Below, piece after piece: positions 44,775 through 52,646 of a stretch of 64,000 nucleotides of DNA; within the stretch, counting starts at the first letter, position 1; each line of letters opens with the position of its first letter. Both the position numbers and the translations under genes were made by a program. The stretch spans positions 21,848-85,847 of the forward strand of contig CAKVIC010000010.1 of assembly GCA_934754655.1 (NCBI GenBank). Direction: 5' to 3'. The notes beneath the pieces were generated by a model, which worked only from the letters and a program-made list of their open reading frames with translations, was not told the DNA's origin and made no database searches. This stretch comes from an uncultured Candidatus Melainabacteria bacterium. Lineage in GTDB: Bacteria > Cyanobacteriota > Vampirovibrionia > Gastranaerophilales > Gastranaerophilaceae.

Positions 44775-45242
44775 ATGTCAAAAAAGAGTAAAATTATTTA
44801 TTTTTTTGTTACATCAGTTTTTTTTGTAATGCTTGATTTATATTTTTCAAATTTGATAATTGAAAATTTGCGTTTTAAAGTTTGTAATAATCCTATTTTT
44901 GATTTAATTTTGGTGAAAAATTCCGGCGCTGCATTTAGTATAATGGAGAATAAAACGATTTTTTTAGTTTTATTTTCAATGATTTCAATAATTGCTTTGT
45001 TATATTACATAATTAAGCGTATTGATAGGATTTCAATATTTATAATATTCTGGACATCAATTTTAATTGCCGGTATTAGTTGTAATATGTATGAGCGCAT
45101 AACTTTAGGTTATGTAAATGATTTTTTTAAACTTAATTTTATTGATTTTCCGGTTTTTAATATTTCAGATATTTTTATAAATTTATCTGTTTTTGCGATT
45201 GTTATTATAATTGTTTCAAATAGGTATTTTGTGAAAAAATAA
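44775..45242 (+). CDS. lspA: Lipoprotein signal peptidase (LspA), diverged
   Basis: 155 residues, four hydrophobic segments. LVKNSGAAFSI (family N..GAAFS motif), YVNDFFKLNFIDFPVFNISD contains the two catalytic Asp (VxDF and FNxxD). The usual GNLIDR is CNMYER, so the N-D-R element is altered, and the N-terminal D-Q motif reads LDLYFSN. Function as signal peptidase II for lipoproteins is likely because both catalytic Asp are kept; several lipoproteins in this window need such an enzyme. Start at the ATG at 44775, one base after the upstream stop. Its stop codon overlaps the next start by 1 nt. Confidence 0.82.
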   Translation: MSKKSKIIYFFVTSVFFVMLDLYFSNLIIENLRFKVCNNPIFDLILVKNSGAAFSIMENKTIFLVLFSMISIIALLYYIIKRIDRISIFIIFWTSILIAGISCNMYERITLGYVNDFFKLNFIDFPVFNISDIFINLSVFAIVIIIVSNRYFVKK

Positions 45243-46153
45243 TGAAAATAATAGTTGATGAATTAATTAATAATGAAAGATTGGATTTGTATTTGTCAAA
45301 AATTTTGACAGATTTTTCGCGCTCAAAACTTCAACAAGAAATAAAAAATGGAAAAATTACAGTTGATGAAGTAAAAATAAAACCTTCCGCAAAACTAAAA
45401 GGTGGAGAAGTTATCGTTATTGATGATGATTTGAATCAAAAATCTTTGCAGATTATTCCGGAAAAATTTCCACTTGAAATTGTTTGGGAAAATGAAAACA
45501 TGGCTGTTATTAATAAACCATCTGGAATGCTTACGCACCCGACAACATTAGAGTTGAGCGGAACTTTGGTTAACGCTCTTTTGTATCATTATGGTAGGGA
45601 AAATTTGTCGGATATTAATGGTGAAATGCGTTTGGGAATTGTGCATCGATTGGATAGAAATACTTCGGGTTTAATTATGATTGCAAAAAATAATAAAACG
45701 CATGAATTTTTGACGAATAAAATGAAAGAAAAAGCCTTTAGAAAGAATTATTTAGCAGTTGTGCGTGGAGCGATTGAGCAAGATGAATTTATGATAAAAA
45801 CACCTATTGGTCGACATCCAACTCAACCATATAAAATGGCAGTATCTGAAAATGGTAAAGAAAGTTTGTCAATTGTAAAAGTTTTAAAAAGATTTAAGAG
45901 TGCAACTTTAATTGATGTAACGCTTGTAACAGGCAGAACTCATCAAATTCGCGTTCATTTATCAAGTATAAATCATCCGGTTTATAATGATACTTTGTAT
46001 GGTTTTGGCAAGATGAAAATTAGAACAGAAGAGCAAGTTTTACAATCCTATAAGTTAGAATTTCCAGAACCGTTTAGTGAAAATAAGATTTTGCTTGAAA
46101 TTCCAATGGATGCAAAATTACAAAAAGTTTTAAACTTTTTAGAACAAGAATAA
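45242..46153 (+). CDS. RluD-family 23S rRNA pseudouridine synthase
   Basis: 303 residues. N-terminal S4-like domain (NERLDLYLSKILTDFSRS), catalytic Asp in GIVHRLDRNTSGLIM near 140, then TGRTHQIRVHLSSINHPV. Matches RluA/RluD class enzymes; which uridines are modified cannot be assigned. Overlaps the lspA stop codon by one base, so translation is coupled; the lspA-rluD neighbourhood is common in bacteria. A terminator follows at 46261. Confidence 0.93.
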   Translation: MKIIVDELINNERLDLYLSKILTDFSRSKLQQEIKNGKITVDEVKIKPSAKLKGGEVIVIDDDLNQKSLQIIPEKFPLEIVWENENMAVINKPSGMLTHPTTLELSGTLVNALLYHYGRENLSDINGEMRLGIVHRLDRNTSGLIMIAKNNKTHEFLTNKMKEKAFRKNYLAVVRGAIEQDEFMIKTPIGRHPTQPYKMAVSENGKESLSIVKVLKRFKSATLIDVTLVTGRTHQIRVHLSSINHPVYNDTLYGFGKMKIRTEEQVLQSYKLEFPEPFSENKILLEIPMDAKLQKVLNFLEQE

Positions 46154-46260
46154 AAAAATTAATATTTGCATTACGTTAAGATTAAATATTACAAAAACTT
46201 CATATTTTATTTGCAATTTTAATTTGTTTATTTTATCATTAAAGCATACGCCGATTTATT

Positions 46261-46290
46261 AAGAATGTGAATATAGACACATTCTTTTTT
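46261..46290 (+). terminator. Rho-independent terminator
   Basis: AAGAATGTG ... CACATTCTT, then T; ends the lspA-rluD operon before rpmG. Confidence 0.8.
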
Positions 46291-46339
46291 AAAAAGGTTA
46301 AAAAATAGCGAAATATTAATTATATAAAGGATTACGACA

Positions 46340-46507
46340 ATGGGTATCAAAGGTAAAAATGACAGAATGGTAGTTCTAGCTTGTGAAGATTGCAAGGAAA
46401 GAAATTACACAACAGTAAAAAATAAAAAGAATTCTAAAGAAAGAATGGAATTAAATAAATATTGTCCAACTTGTAAAAAACATACTGTACACAAAGAAAC
46501 TAAGTAA
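46340..46507 (+). CDS. rpmG: Ribosomal protein L33
   Basis: 55 residues. CEDCKERNY and CPTCKKH give the two CxxC pairs of the zinc-binding form. Too short for default ORF cut-offs, but the family match is complete. AAAGG lies about 10 nt before the ATG. Placed before tRNA-Trp, secE and nusG, the classic order. Confidence 0.95.
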   Translation: MGIKGKNDRMVVLACEDCKERNYTTVKNKKNSKERMELNKYCPTCKKHTVHKETK

Positions 46508-46596
46508 TTAATCTACTAACACAGGGTTGGGGGATTCTAAAAAATCTCAGACCTTGCTAAGGTGAATTTGCAAAATATAGGGGGTTATCCCCGCTT

Positions 46597-46669
46597 GCGT
46601 CCTTAGTTCAGTTGGTAGAACGTCGGTCTCCAAAACCGGATGTCGAGGGTTCGAGTCCTTCAGGGCGCG
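46597..46669 (+). tRNA. tRNA-Trp (anticodon CCA)
   Basis: Acceptor GCGTCCT with AGGGCGC, D arm TTCAGTTGGTAGAA, anticodon loop CTCCAAA (CCA), T arm GAGGG-TTCGAGT-CCTTC, discriminator G. No CCA is encoded. Between rpmG and secE, as in many bacteria. Confidence 0.96.
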
Positions 46670-46688
46670 ATTTATAAAAGGTAGTAAA

Positions 46689-46889
46689 ATGAACGACAAT
46701 TTTGAAAACATAAAAAGAAATTTAATTACATATTTTAAAGGCGTACGAACTGAATGGGGCAAGATTACTTGGCCGGAAAAAAATCAGGTTGTAGTTGAAA
46801 CTTTTTTAGTGGTTGCAATTGTATTTATATTCACTGTTTTTATTTATTTTGTTGATATAATATTCAATATGCTGTTGTCAAAATTTTAG
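46689..46889 (+). CDS. secE: Protein translocase subunit SecE
   Basis: 66 residues; the short single-helix form of SecE. FKGVRTEWGKITWPEKNQVV is the amphipathic signature (the WP pair is typical), followed by one transmembrane helix (ETFLVVAIVFIFTVFIYFVD). Part of the SecYEG channel. AAAGG precedes the ATG. Confidence 0.95.
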   Translation: MNDNFENIKRNLITYFKGVRTEWGKITWPEKNQVVVETFLVVAIVFIFTVFIYFVDIIFNMLLSKF

Positions 46890-46911
46890 TTAACCATAAA
46901 GGGCAAGAATA

Positions 46912-47514
46912 ATGAGTGAAAAAGACGAAAACATTGTTAATGAAGAAGTAACAGAAGAACTTCAAGTAGAAGCCCCTTCTGAGAAGAAGAGCCAAAAACG
47001 TTGGTATATTGTTCACACGTATTCAGGTTATGAAAATAAAGTAAAAAGTAACTTGGAAAAACGTATTGAATATATGAACATGGGTGATAAGATTTTTAGA
47101 GTTGAAGTACCTCAAAAAACAGTTACCCAAATTAAAGGTGGCAGAAAACAGGAGAAGGAAGAAAAGATTTTCCCTGGATATGTTCTTGTTGAAATGATTA
47201 TGGATGAAGATAGTTGGTATGTAGTTAGACACACCGCTGGTGTCACAAAATTTGTAGGTTCAGCTAAAAAACCTATACCTGCAAAAGAAAGTGAAATTAA
47301 GAAAATTATTCACCGCTCAACAACTCAAACTCAAAAAGTTGAAATGGATGTTAAAGTTGGTGAAAAAGTTAGAATTATTTCAGGTCCATTTGCAGAATTC
47401 GTTGGTGATATTACTGAAGTTTATCCTGATAAGGCTAAACTTAGAGCAATGGTTTCAATATTTGGACGTGAAACACCTGTTGAACTTGAATATAAACAAA
47501 TTCAAAAATTGTAA
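46912..47514 (+). CDS. nusG: Transcription termination/antitermination protein NusG
   Basis: 200 residues. An acidic N-terminal extension of ~25 residues precedes the NGN domain (RWYIVHTYSGYENKVKSNL, FPGYVLVEM, VRHTAGVTKFVG), followed by the KOW domain at 140-200 (GEKVRIISGPFAEFVGDI). Couples RNA polymerase with ribosome or Rho. 22 nt after secE. Confidence 0.97.
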   Translation: MSEKDENIVNEEVTEELQVEAPSEKKSQKRWYIVHTYSGYENKVKSNLEKRIEYMNMGDKIFRVEVPQKTVTQIKGGRKQEKEEKIFPGYVLVEMIMDEDSWYVVRHTAGVTKFVGSAKKPIPAKESEIKKIIHRSTTQTQKVEMDVKVGEKVRIISGPFAEFVGDITEVYPDKAKLRAMVSIFGRETPVELEYKQIQKL

Positions 47515-47527
47515 TTTATACATATAA

Positions 47528-47565
47528 CGTGGAAGGGGGAAATCCCGTTTGTACCACGAAAGGAG
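47528..47565 (+). promoter_or_regulatory. L1-type mRNA leader before rplK
   Basis: CGTGGAAGG ... CCACGAAAGGAG: an outer CGTGG/CCACG stem around GGGGGAAATCCC, ending in the Shine-Dalgarno AAAGGAG. The same layout occurs before rplA (48054-48090): TGGAAGG, a small stem, CCGTT, TACCA, GAAAGGA. It resembles the L1-binding autoregulatory leader described for L11-L1 operons; binding is inferred. Confidence 0.55.
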
Positions 47566-47573
47566 AAAACAAA

Positions 47574-48002
47574 ATGGCAAAAAAAGTAGTAGGAAAAATT
47601 AAACTGCAAATTGAAGCAGGCAAAGCAAATCCATCACCTCCAGTTGGTCCGGCTTTAGGTCAACATGGTGTTAACATTATGGATTTTTGTAAACAATTTA
47701 ATGCAAAAACTGAATCTCAAGCTGGTTACATCATTCCTGTAATCATTGATGTTTATGAAGATAGAAGTTTTACATTTGTTTTGAAATCACCTCCAGCACC
47801 TGTTTTGATTAAAAAAGCATTAAATATTCCAAAAGGTTCTGGTACACCAAATAAAACAAAGGTTGGTGAAATAACTAGAGCTCAATTAGAAGAAATAGCA
47901 AAAATTAAAATGAATGACTTGAATGCTACTTCTATGGAAGCTGCTGTAAAAATGATTGCAGGTTCTTGCAGAGCTATGGGTGTAACTGTAAAAGAAGACT
48001 AA
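47574..48002 (+). CDS. rplK: Ribosomal protein L11
   Basis: 142 residues. GKIKLQIEAGKANPSPPVGP, ALGQHGVNIMDFCKQFN and the C-terminal GTVKSMGVTV-like end (AGSCRAMGVTVKED) identify L11. Start at the ATG at 47574, behind AAAGGAG; an upstream in-frame start is not family-like. Confidence 0.97.
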   Translation: MAKKVVGKIKLQIEAGKANPSPPVGPALGQHGVNIMDFCKQFNAKTESQAGYIIPVIIDVYEDRSFTFVLKSPPAPVLIKKALNIPKGSGTPNKTKVGEITRAQLEEIAKIKMNDLNATSMEAAVKMIAGSCRAMGVTVKED

Positions 48003-48053
48003 TAGGAATTTCTTTTATTACATTCAAAAAACTCGTAATACTACAATTTAATT

Positions 48054-48090
48054 ATGGAAGGACTTTGTGTCCGTTAATACCATGAAAGGA
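48054..48090 (+). promoter_or_regulatory. L1-type mRNA leader before rplA
   Basis: ATGGAAGG ... CCATGAAAGGA with an internal GGAC/GTCC stem. Shares TGGAAGG, CCGTT, TACCA and GAAAGGA with the rplK leader at nearly identical spacing (25 and 26 nt between TGG-side and CCA-side starts). Confidence 0.55.
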
Positions 48091-48098
48091 AAAATAAA

Positions 48099-48824
48099 AT
48101 GTCAAAAATAACTAAAAAACAAAAAAAGCTTCAAGAGTTGTTAGCTGATTTCGTACAACCGGTTAGTGGTCGTGAAGCATTAACAAAATTGCAAGAAGTA
48201 TCAAAAGAAGTAGCTAAGTTTAATGAAACAGTTGAATGTCACATGAGATTAGGTATTGAAGTTAAACATGCTGATCAACAAATTCGTTCAACAGTTGTTT
48301 TACCTGCAGGCTTAGGTAAAGAGGTTCGTGTTTGTGTTATTGCAAAAGGACCTAAAGTTAATGAAGCTAAAGAAGCTGGCGCTGATTTTTATGGTACAGA
48401 GGAAATCATTGATAAAATTTCAGGCGGTTGGTTTGAATTTGATACATTAATAGCAACTCCAGATTGTATGGGTATGTTAGGTAAGCTTGGTAGAGTTTTA
48501 GGACCTAAAGGTTTAATGCCAAACCCAAAAACTGGTACAGTAACATTAGATATAGCAAAAGCTGTTAAAGATGCTAAAGCTGGTAAGGTAGAATTCAGAG
48601 CTGATAAACAAGGTATGATTCACTGCCCTATCGGTAAGGTTCAGTTTGCTAACGAGGATTTAGTAAAGAACTACGGAACATTAGTTGATGCAGTTTTAAG
48701 AGCAAAACCTGCTTCTGCAAAAGGTACTTATGTTAAGTCAATTTTCTTGACAACGACAATGGGACCTAGTATTAAAATAGACGCTAAGAATTTAGCGGCA
48801 GAAGTTAAAGAAATTGTTGGTTGA
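48099..48824 (+). CDS. rplA: Ribosomal protein L1
   Basis: 241 residues. LGKLGRVLGPKGLMPNPKTGTVT and EFRADKQGMIHCPIGKVQF are L1 signatures. In other bacteria L1 also represses its own mRNA; the leader just upstream suggests that here. Ends at a strong terminator, with no rplJ directly after. Confidence 0.97.
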   Translation: MSKITKKQKKLQELLADFVQPVSGREALTKLQEVSKEVAKFNETVECHMRLGIEVKHADQQIRSTVVLPAGLGKEVRVCVIAKGPKVNEAKEAGADFYGTEEIIDKISGGWFEFDTLIATPDCMGMLGKLGRVLGPKGLMPNPKTGTVTLDIAKAVKDAKAGKVEFRADKQGMIHCPIGKVQFANEDLVKNYGTLVDAVLRAKPASAKGTYVKSIFLTTTMGPSIKIDAKNLAAEVKEIVG

Positions 48825-48831
48825 TATTTGT

Positions 48832-48858
48832 GGCTGACTTCAGGTCAGCCTTTTTTTT
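48832..48858 (+). terminator. Terminator after rplA
   Basis: GGCTGAC-TTCAG-GTCAGCC then T8. Confidence 0.92.
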
Positions 48859-48862
48859 ATAT

Positions 48863-48897
48863 AAAAAGTTCCTAATTATTAGGGGCTTTTTATTTTT
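48863..48897. terminator. Second terminator-like hairpin
   Basis: AAAAAGTTCCTAAT, T, ATTAGGGGCTTTTT followed by ATTTTT; backs up the previous one. Confidence 0.7.
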
Positions 48898-48968
48898 ATC
48901 TTCTTATTGAAATTTTAACGTGTTTATTGTATATTCTGCTGTATACTCAAAAGGAGATATTAATAAAA

Positions 48969-49907
48969 ATGAAAGTAAGTGTAAAAGTTCCAGCGAGTTC
49001 TGCAAATCTAGGTCCGGGGTTTGATTGTCTTGGATTGGCTTTGCCTATTTATAATACAATCACGATTGAAGAAACTGTTTTGCCAGGCACTGGTGTTGAA
49101 ATAAATATTTTATCAGAAAATGAAAATAGCCTTGACGAAACGACTTTTTTAAATGTACCTAAAGATGAAAATAGTATAATTTACAAGGCTGTTGAACTTT
49201 TATATAATTCAATCGGACAAGAACCTACAGAATTAAAGATAAATATTCAAACAGGCATTCCTATTGCAAGAGGCTTGGGAAGTTCGTCTTCTGTTATTGT
49301 AGGTGGTTTGCTTGCTGCAAACAAGTTATTGGGTTCTCCAGCTGATGAAGCGGCTTTATTAGCAATTGCAACAGAGGTTGAAGGGCATCCTGATAATGTT
49401 GCGCCTGCTTTATTGGGTGGGTTTGTATTGTCTTGTCAAGAAGAAGACGGCACAGTTTCTTATTGTAAATTGGATTGGCCAAAGGAATGGGATATTACTG
49501 TTTGTATTCCTGATTTTGAATTATCGACAAACATTTCGCGTTCTGTTTTGCCAGAGCAAGTACCTTTACAAGATGCTGTATTCAATGCAAAACACTTAGC
49601 TCTTTTAATTCAGGCTGTAAATTTAAAAGATGAAAAATTGATGAAGATAGCATTGAGAGATAAATTGCATCAACCTTATCGCGAAAAATTGGTTCCAGGT
49701 ATGAAAGAAATAATGGAAGCTTTTAAGCACGAAGAAGGAATTTTAGGCTGTGTTTTATCAGGGGCTGGGCCTACAATGCTAGTTATTTCGCATAAATATG
49801 ATTTAGATAAAATCAAATCAACGGTTAAAGAAATTTGGAATATGCAAAATATTAGAGTTGATGTTAAATCTTTAAAAGTAGAAGAAAACGGTGCTTGTAT
49901 TTGTTAA
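48969..49907 (+). CDS. thrB: Homoserine kinase
   Basis: 312 residues, GHMP kinase family. PASSANLGPGFDCLGLALPI at the N-terminus, the ATP loop PIARGLGSSSSVIVGGLLA near residues 95-113, and GCVLSGAGPTMLV near 260. Threonine biosynthesis. Start at the ATG at 48969 fits the family; AAGGAG lies 12 nt upstream, a long spacing. Other thr genes are not adjacent. Confidence 0.95.
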   Translation: MKVSVKVPASSANLGPGFDCLGLALPIYNTITIEETVLPGTGVEINILSENENSLDETTFLNVPKDENSIIYKAVELLYNSIGQEPTELKINIQTGIPIARGLGSSSSVIVGGLLAANKLLGSPADEAALLAIATEVEGHPDNVAPALLGGFVLSCQEEDGTVSYCKLDWPKEWDITVCIPDFELSTNISRSVLPEQVPLQDAVFNAKHLALLIQAVNLKDEKLMKIALRDKLHQPYREKLVPGMKEIMEAFKHEEGILGCVLSGAGPTMLVISHKYDLDKIKSTVKEIWNMQNIRVDVKSLKVEENGACIC

Positions 49908-49956
49908 TTTAATTATTATTTGAAAAAAGTTTTCTAAATTTTTGATATGAAATATT

Positions 49957-49983
49957 TAAAGTTTTTTCTGTTTTTGCCGATAT
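49957..49983 (+). promoter_or_regulatory. Sigma-28 (FliA)-type promoter
   Basis: TAAAGTTT (49957-49964), 11 nt, GCCGATAT (49976-49983): 15 of 16 consensus bases with exact spacing, 18 nt before an ATG. Confidence 0.78.
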
Positions 49984-50001
49984 ATATTATAGAGGTGAAA
50001 G

Positions 50002-50175
50002 ATGGCAAGAATAATTGAATCAATTTTATCAAAAAGACGAATAATTCAACTTACTGCAGATGATGTACTTTCTATTATTAGTGAGTATCAAAGAATTGTT
50101 CCTCGTTTTTCAAATTCTCAAATGACAAGATTTTTGTTAAATGATAAAAAAATATACTTACCCGAGGATGTTTAA
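50002..50175 (+). CDS. Tiny hypothetical protein under sigma-28-like promoter (57 aa)
   Basis: 57 residues, basic at the start (MARIIESILSKRRIIQ), then a helix-turn-helix-like pattern (LTADDVLSIISEYQRIVPRF). AGAGGTG lies 5 nt before the ATG. It is below usual ORF length limits, but the promoter and ribosome-binding site support it. It stops one base before the convergent TPR gene ends. Function unknown; small size and charge would suit a regulator or adaptor (inference). Confidence 0.7.
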   Translation: MARIIESILSKRRIIQLTADDVLSIISEYQRIVPRFSNSQMTRFLLNDKKIYLPEDV

Positions 50176-50176
50176 T

Positions 50177-51832
50177 CTAATAATCTGTAGAGGTTAATTC
50201 TATAAGTGCAGATTTAGCTTGCTCATGGTTTGGTTCTTGATCAAGAATTTCGAGATAAAGTTCTTTTGCTTTATCCTTGTTGTTATTTTCATAGATAATC
50301 GCTAAGTTGAATTTTGCATCTATTAATGTAGGGTTAATATCTAAAGCTTTTTTTAGGAATTCTTCGGCATTTTTTGTGTCGTGTAGTGCCATATATAATA
50401 AGCCGGTTTTGTATAATCCCATTGAATTTTTCTCATCAATTTTTAATAAATCAGATAAAGCTTTTTTCTCCTCAAAAAAGTTGCCTAAAGCGTGGTGAGC
50501 ATCTGCAAGTAATAAGTAATATTTGATTGTTTTTTCGTTGTCTTTTGAGCAATTCAATGCTTTGGAAATATATTCAATAACAACTGAATAATTTTTTTGT
50601 AATAATTGATTTTTTGCAATATTGTAAAAAATTTCAGAATTTGTTGGGTTATATTGTTCTGCCAGGTTTAAATATTTGTAGGAATCAACAAAATTATCAG
50701 CTGAAGTACAATCAATTGCCCAAATGATGTATAAATCACATATTAATATTCTTACAGCTTTTGCTTCTTGTGGAGTTGACATATCTAAAAGTTCTAAATA
50801 TTTGTTTAAAGCTTTTTGATATTCTTTACACTTTATGTAAGCTGAAGCTAGTTCTGTTGTTACTTCATAACCATTTTGAGAAAGCATTACTAAATCTTCT
50901 AATAATGCTATACCTGCGCTATAATTGTTCAATTTTACATAAAAATTCGCGATATCTTTTTTTATTTTAAATTTGTCTGCTCCTTGAACTTCAATAAGCT
51001 TTTCAGAATATTCTATAGCTTTTTCATATTCTTCAGTATCCACAAAAATACTTATTAAAGATTCGTAAACCCACATCAACATTTTAGGTTCGACAACTAT
51101 TGTAAGCATAAAGAGTAAGGTTTCAATTGCTTTTGCATTGTTATTTATTTTTATATATAATTCTGCAAGTTTTTTGTTTGTTTCAATATCTGTCGGATAA
51201 ATTTCTAAACGGTTTTTATATGCTTCAAACGCTGCCGGATAATCATTTACTTTTTCGTTTAAATCAGCAAGAATTGTGTATATTCTTGCAACTTCATCAG
51301 GAATTGTTAAAAGTGCGACAAGCATGTTGTAAACTGTTATTGCAGAAAAATATTGTTCAGTTTCGGTGTAAAGTTCTGCTAAGGTTTCTAGTACTTTTGG
51401 ATCATTATGTTCTACTTCAAAAATTTCTTCAAATTCTTTTAATGCTTTACCAACAGCTCCTTTTTTTATATAGCATTCTCCTAATAATTTTTTTGTGTTA
51501 ACATCATCCTTGCGTTTTCTTAAGATTATTAAACATTGTTTTATAGAGCTGTTATATTTTTTATTCTTAAAATAAGCTTTTGCTAAATATTTTCGAACTT
51601 CAATATGGTTAGGGACTTTATCAAGGTATTTGGAAGCTAATAATTCTGCAAGTGCATATTCGTTTTTGTTAAATAGAATTTCTACTTGTTCAAGTGCATT
51701 TTTCGTTGTTAGTTGTAGATCTGCTTCGTTTTTATTGCCTTTGTACATTATTATTGCGTACAAAAGATAAATAGCACCTACTGCTAGTACAAACGCTGCA
51801 ATTATCAGCATTAAATTAACATTGATAATCAT
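50177..51832 (-). CDS. Large membrane-anchored TPR protein
   Basis: 551 residues. A single N-terminal hydrophobic segment (LMLIIAAFVLAVGAIYLLYAII) is followed by about 13 TPR-like repeats covering the rest (for example KALKEFEEIFEVEHNDPKVLE, AIEYSEKLIEVQGADKFK, AEEFLKKALDINPTLIDAKFN). Probably a scaffold at the membrane, facing cytoplasm or periplasm depending on orientation. No catalytic motif. Separate from the smaller TPR protein at 5.1 kb. Confidence 0.85.
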   Translation of the reverse strand: MIINVNLMLIIAAFVLAVGAIYLLYAIIMYKGNKNEADLQLTTKNALEQVEILFNKNEYALAELLASKYLDKVPNHIEVRKYLAKAYFKNKKYNSSIKQCLIILRKRKDDVNTKKLLGECYIKKGAVGKALKEFEEIFEVEHNDPKVLETLAELYTETEQYFSAITVYNMLVALLTIPDEVARIYTILADLNEKVNDYPAAFEAYKNRLEIYPTDIETNKKLAELYIKINNNAKAIETLLFMLTIVVEPKMLMWVYESLISIFVDTEEYEKAIEYSEKLIEVQGADKFKIKKDIANFYVKLNNYSAGIALLEDLVMLSQNGYEVTTELASAYIKCKEYQKALNKYLELLDMSTPQEAKAVRILICDLYIIWAIDCTSADNFVDSYKYLNLAEQYNPTNSEIFYNIAKNQLLQKNYSVVIEYISKALNCSKDNEKTIKYYLLLADAHHALGNFFEEKKALSDLLKIDEKNSMGLYKTGLLYMALHDTKNAEEFLKKALDINPTLIDAKFNLAIIYENNNKDKAKELYLEILDQEPNHEQAKSALIELTSTDY

Positions 51833-51949
51833 ATATTAGTAATTCTTTCTTCTTATATTAATTATCATTATACAATATATATTAAAAAAAGCAAAAATTT
51901 ACGTTACAACTCTTTACTTTTTATATAAAATATGTAAACTAATATTATT

Positions 51950-52561
51950 ATGAAGAAGTTTATATTTTTGTTAATTTTTATAATAATGCTTATGCCAATT
52001 GCATTTTCAGATGATATTGATAATTTTTCTGATTCTTTTGATGGTATTCCGGACGTGGAAACTTTACTTGATGGTCAAAAAACAATTACAAATAAGGAAT
52101 TTGAAGATGTTGTGAACGCACTTGAAGCTAAGCAAAAACAAAAAGAAGCAAAAAAACGAAAAAAAATGATAAAAAAAATTAGTGGTGGCGGCGATTCTTT
52201 GCATAAAGATTTGAATATAGAAAAAGATGTTCCAAGTATGGAATTACTTAAACCGGAGAAAGAAGATTTGATAATAAATGTTCCAGTGAATTTAAGGTTG
52301 GCGGATGCTTATTTGGAATCAGGTTATTATAAAATTCTTGCAAATAAAGATGAGGATGGGCAATATTATTTAAAATTCTATCAATCCAGTTTTTATAAAG
52401 GAAAATTTCCTGCAACAATAACAGAAGATGATTTTGGGGAAAAAGAACTTGATTTTGCAAGGATAATCCATTATGATGACCATTTTGTGAAATTGATTTT
52501 TGGCTCATTGGATGTAAATGCATACGCATATATTCCTTGTGAACGACATTCTGCTGATTAA
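51950..52561 (+). CDS. Exported hypothetical protein (203 aa)
   Basis: N-terminal signal peptide (KKFIFLLIFIIMLMPIAFS, cleavage near residue 20), then acidic and Lys-rich linker, then a beta-rich C-terminal domain (LADAYLESGYYKILANKDED...). Not recognised. Also has no Shine-Dalgarno; a TAATAT box ends 4 nt before the ATG, so a leaderless transcript is possible. Upstream of gpmI by 85 nt. Confidence 0.65.
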   Translation: MKKFIFLLIFIIMLMPIAFSDDIDNFSDSFDGIPDVETLLDGQKTITNKEFEDVVNALEAKQKQKEAKKRKKMIKKISGGGDSLHKDLNIEKDVPSMELLKPEKEDLIINVPVNLRLADAYLESGYYKILANKDEDGQYYLKFYQSSFYKGKFPATITEDDFGEKELDFARIIHYDDHFVKLIFGSLDVNAYAYIPCERHSAD

Positions 52562-52646
52562 ATTTGTGCTCTTTACTTTCAAACCTCTTTATACTAAAAT
52601 TAAGTGATTGAAAGAGCTTTTCGATAGTATTACAGGAGGTTTTAAA

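Noticed and set aside
46241..46260. TAAAGCAT near GCCGATTT upstream of rpmG, resembling sigma-28 boxes
   Set aside because: The boxes are only 2 nt apart and no -35 fits at N11.
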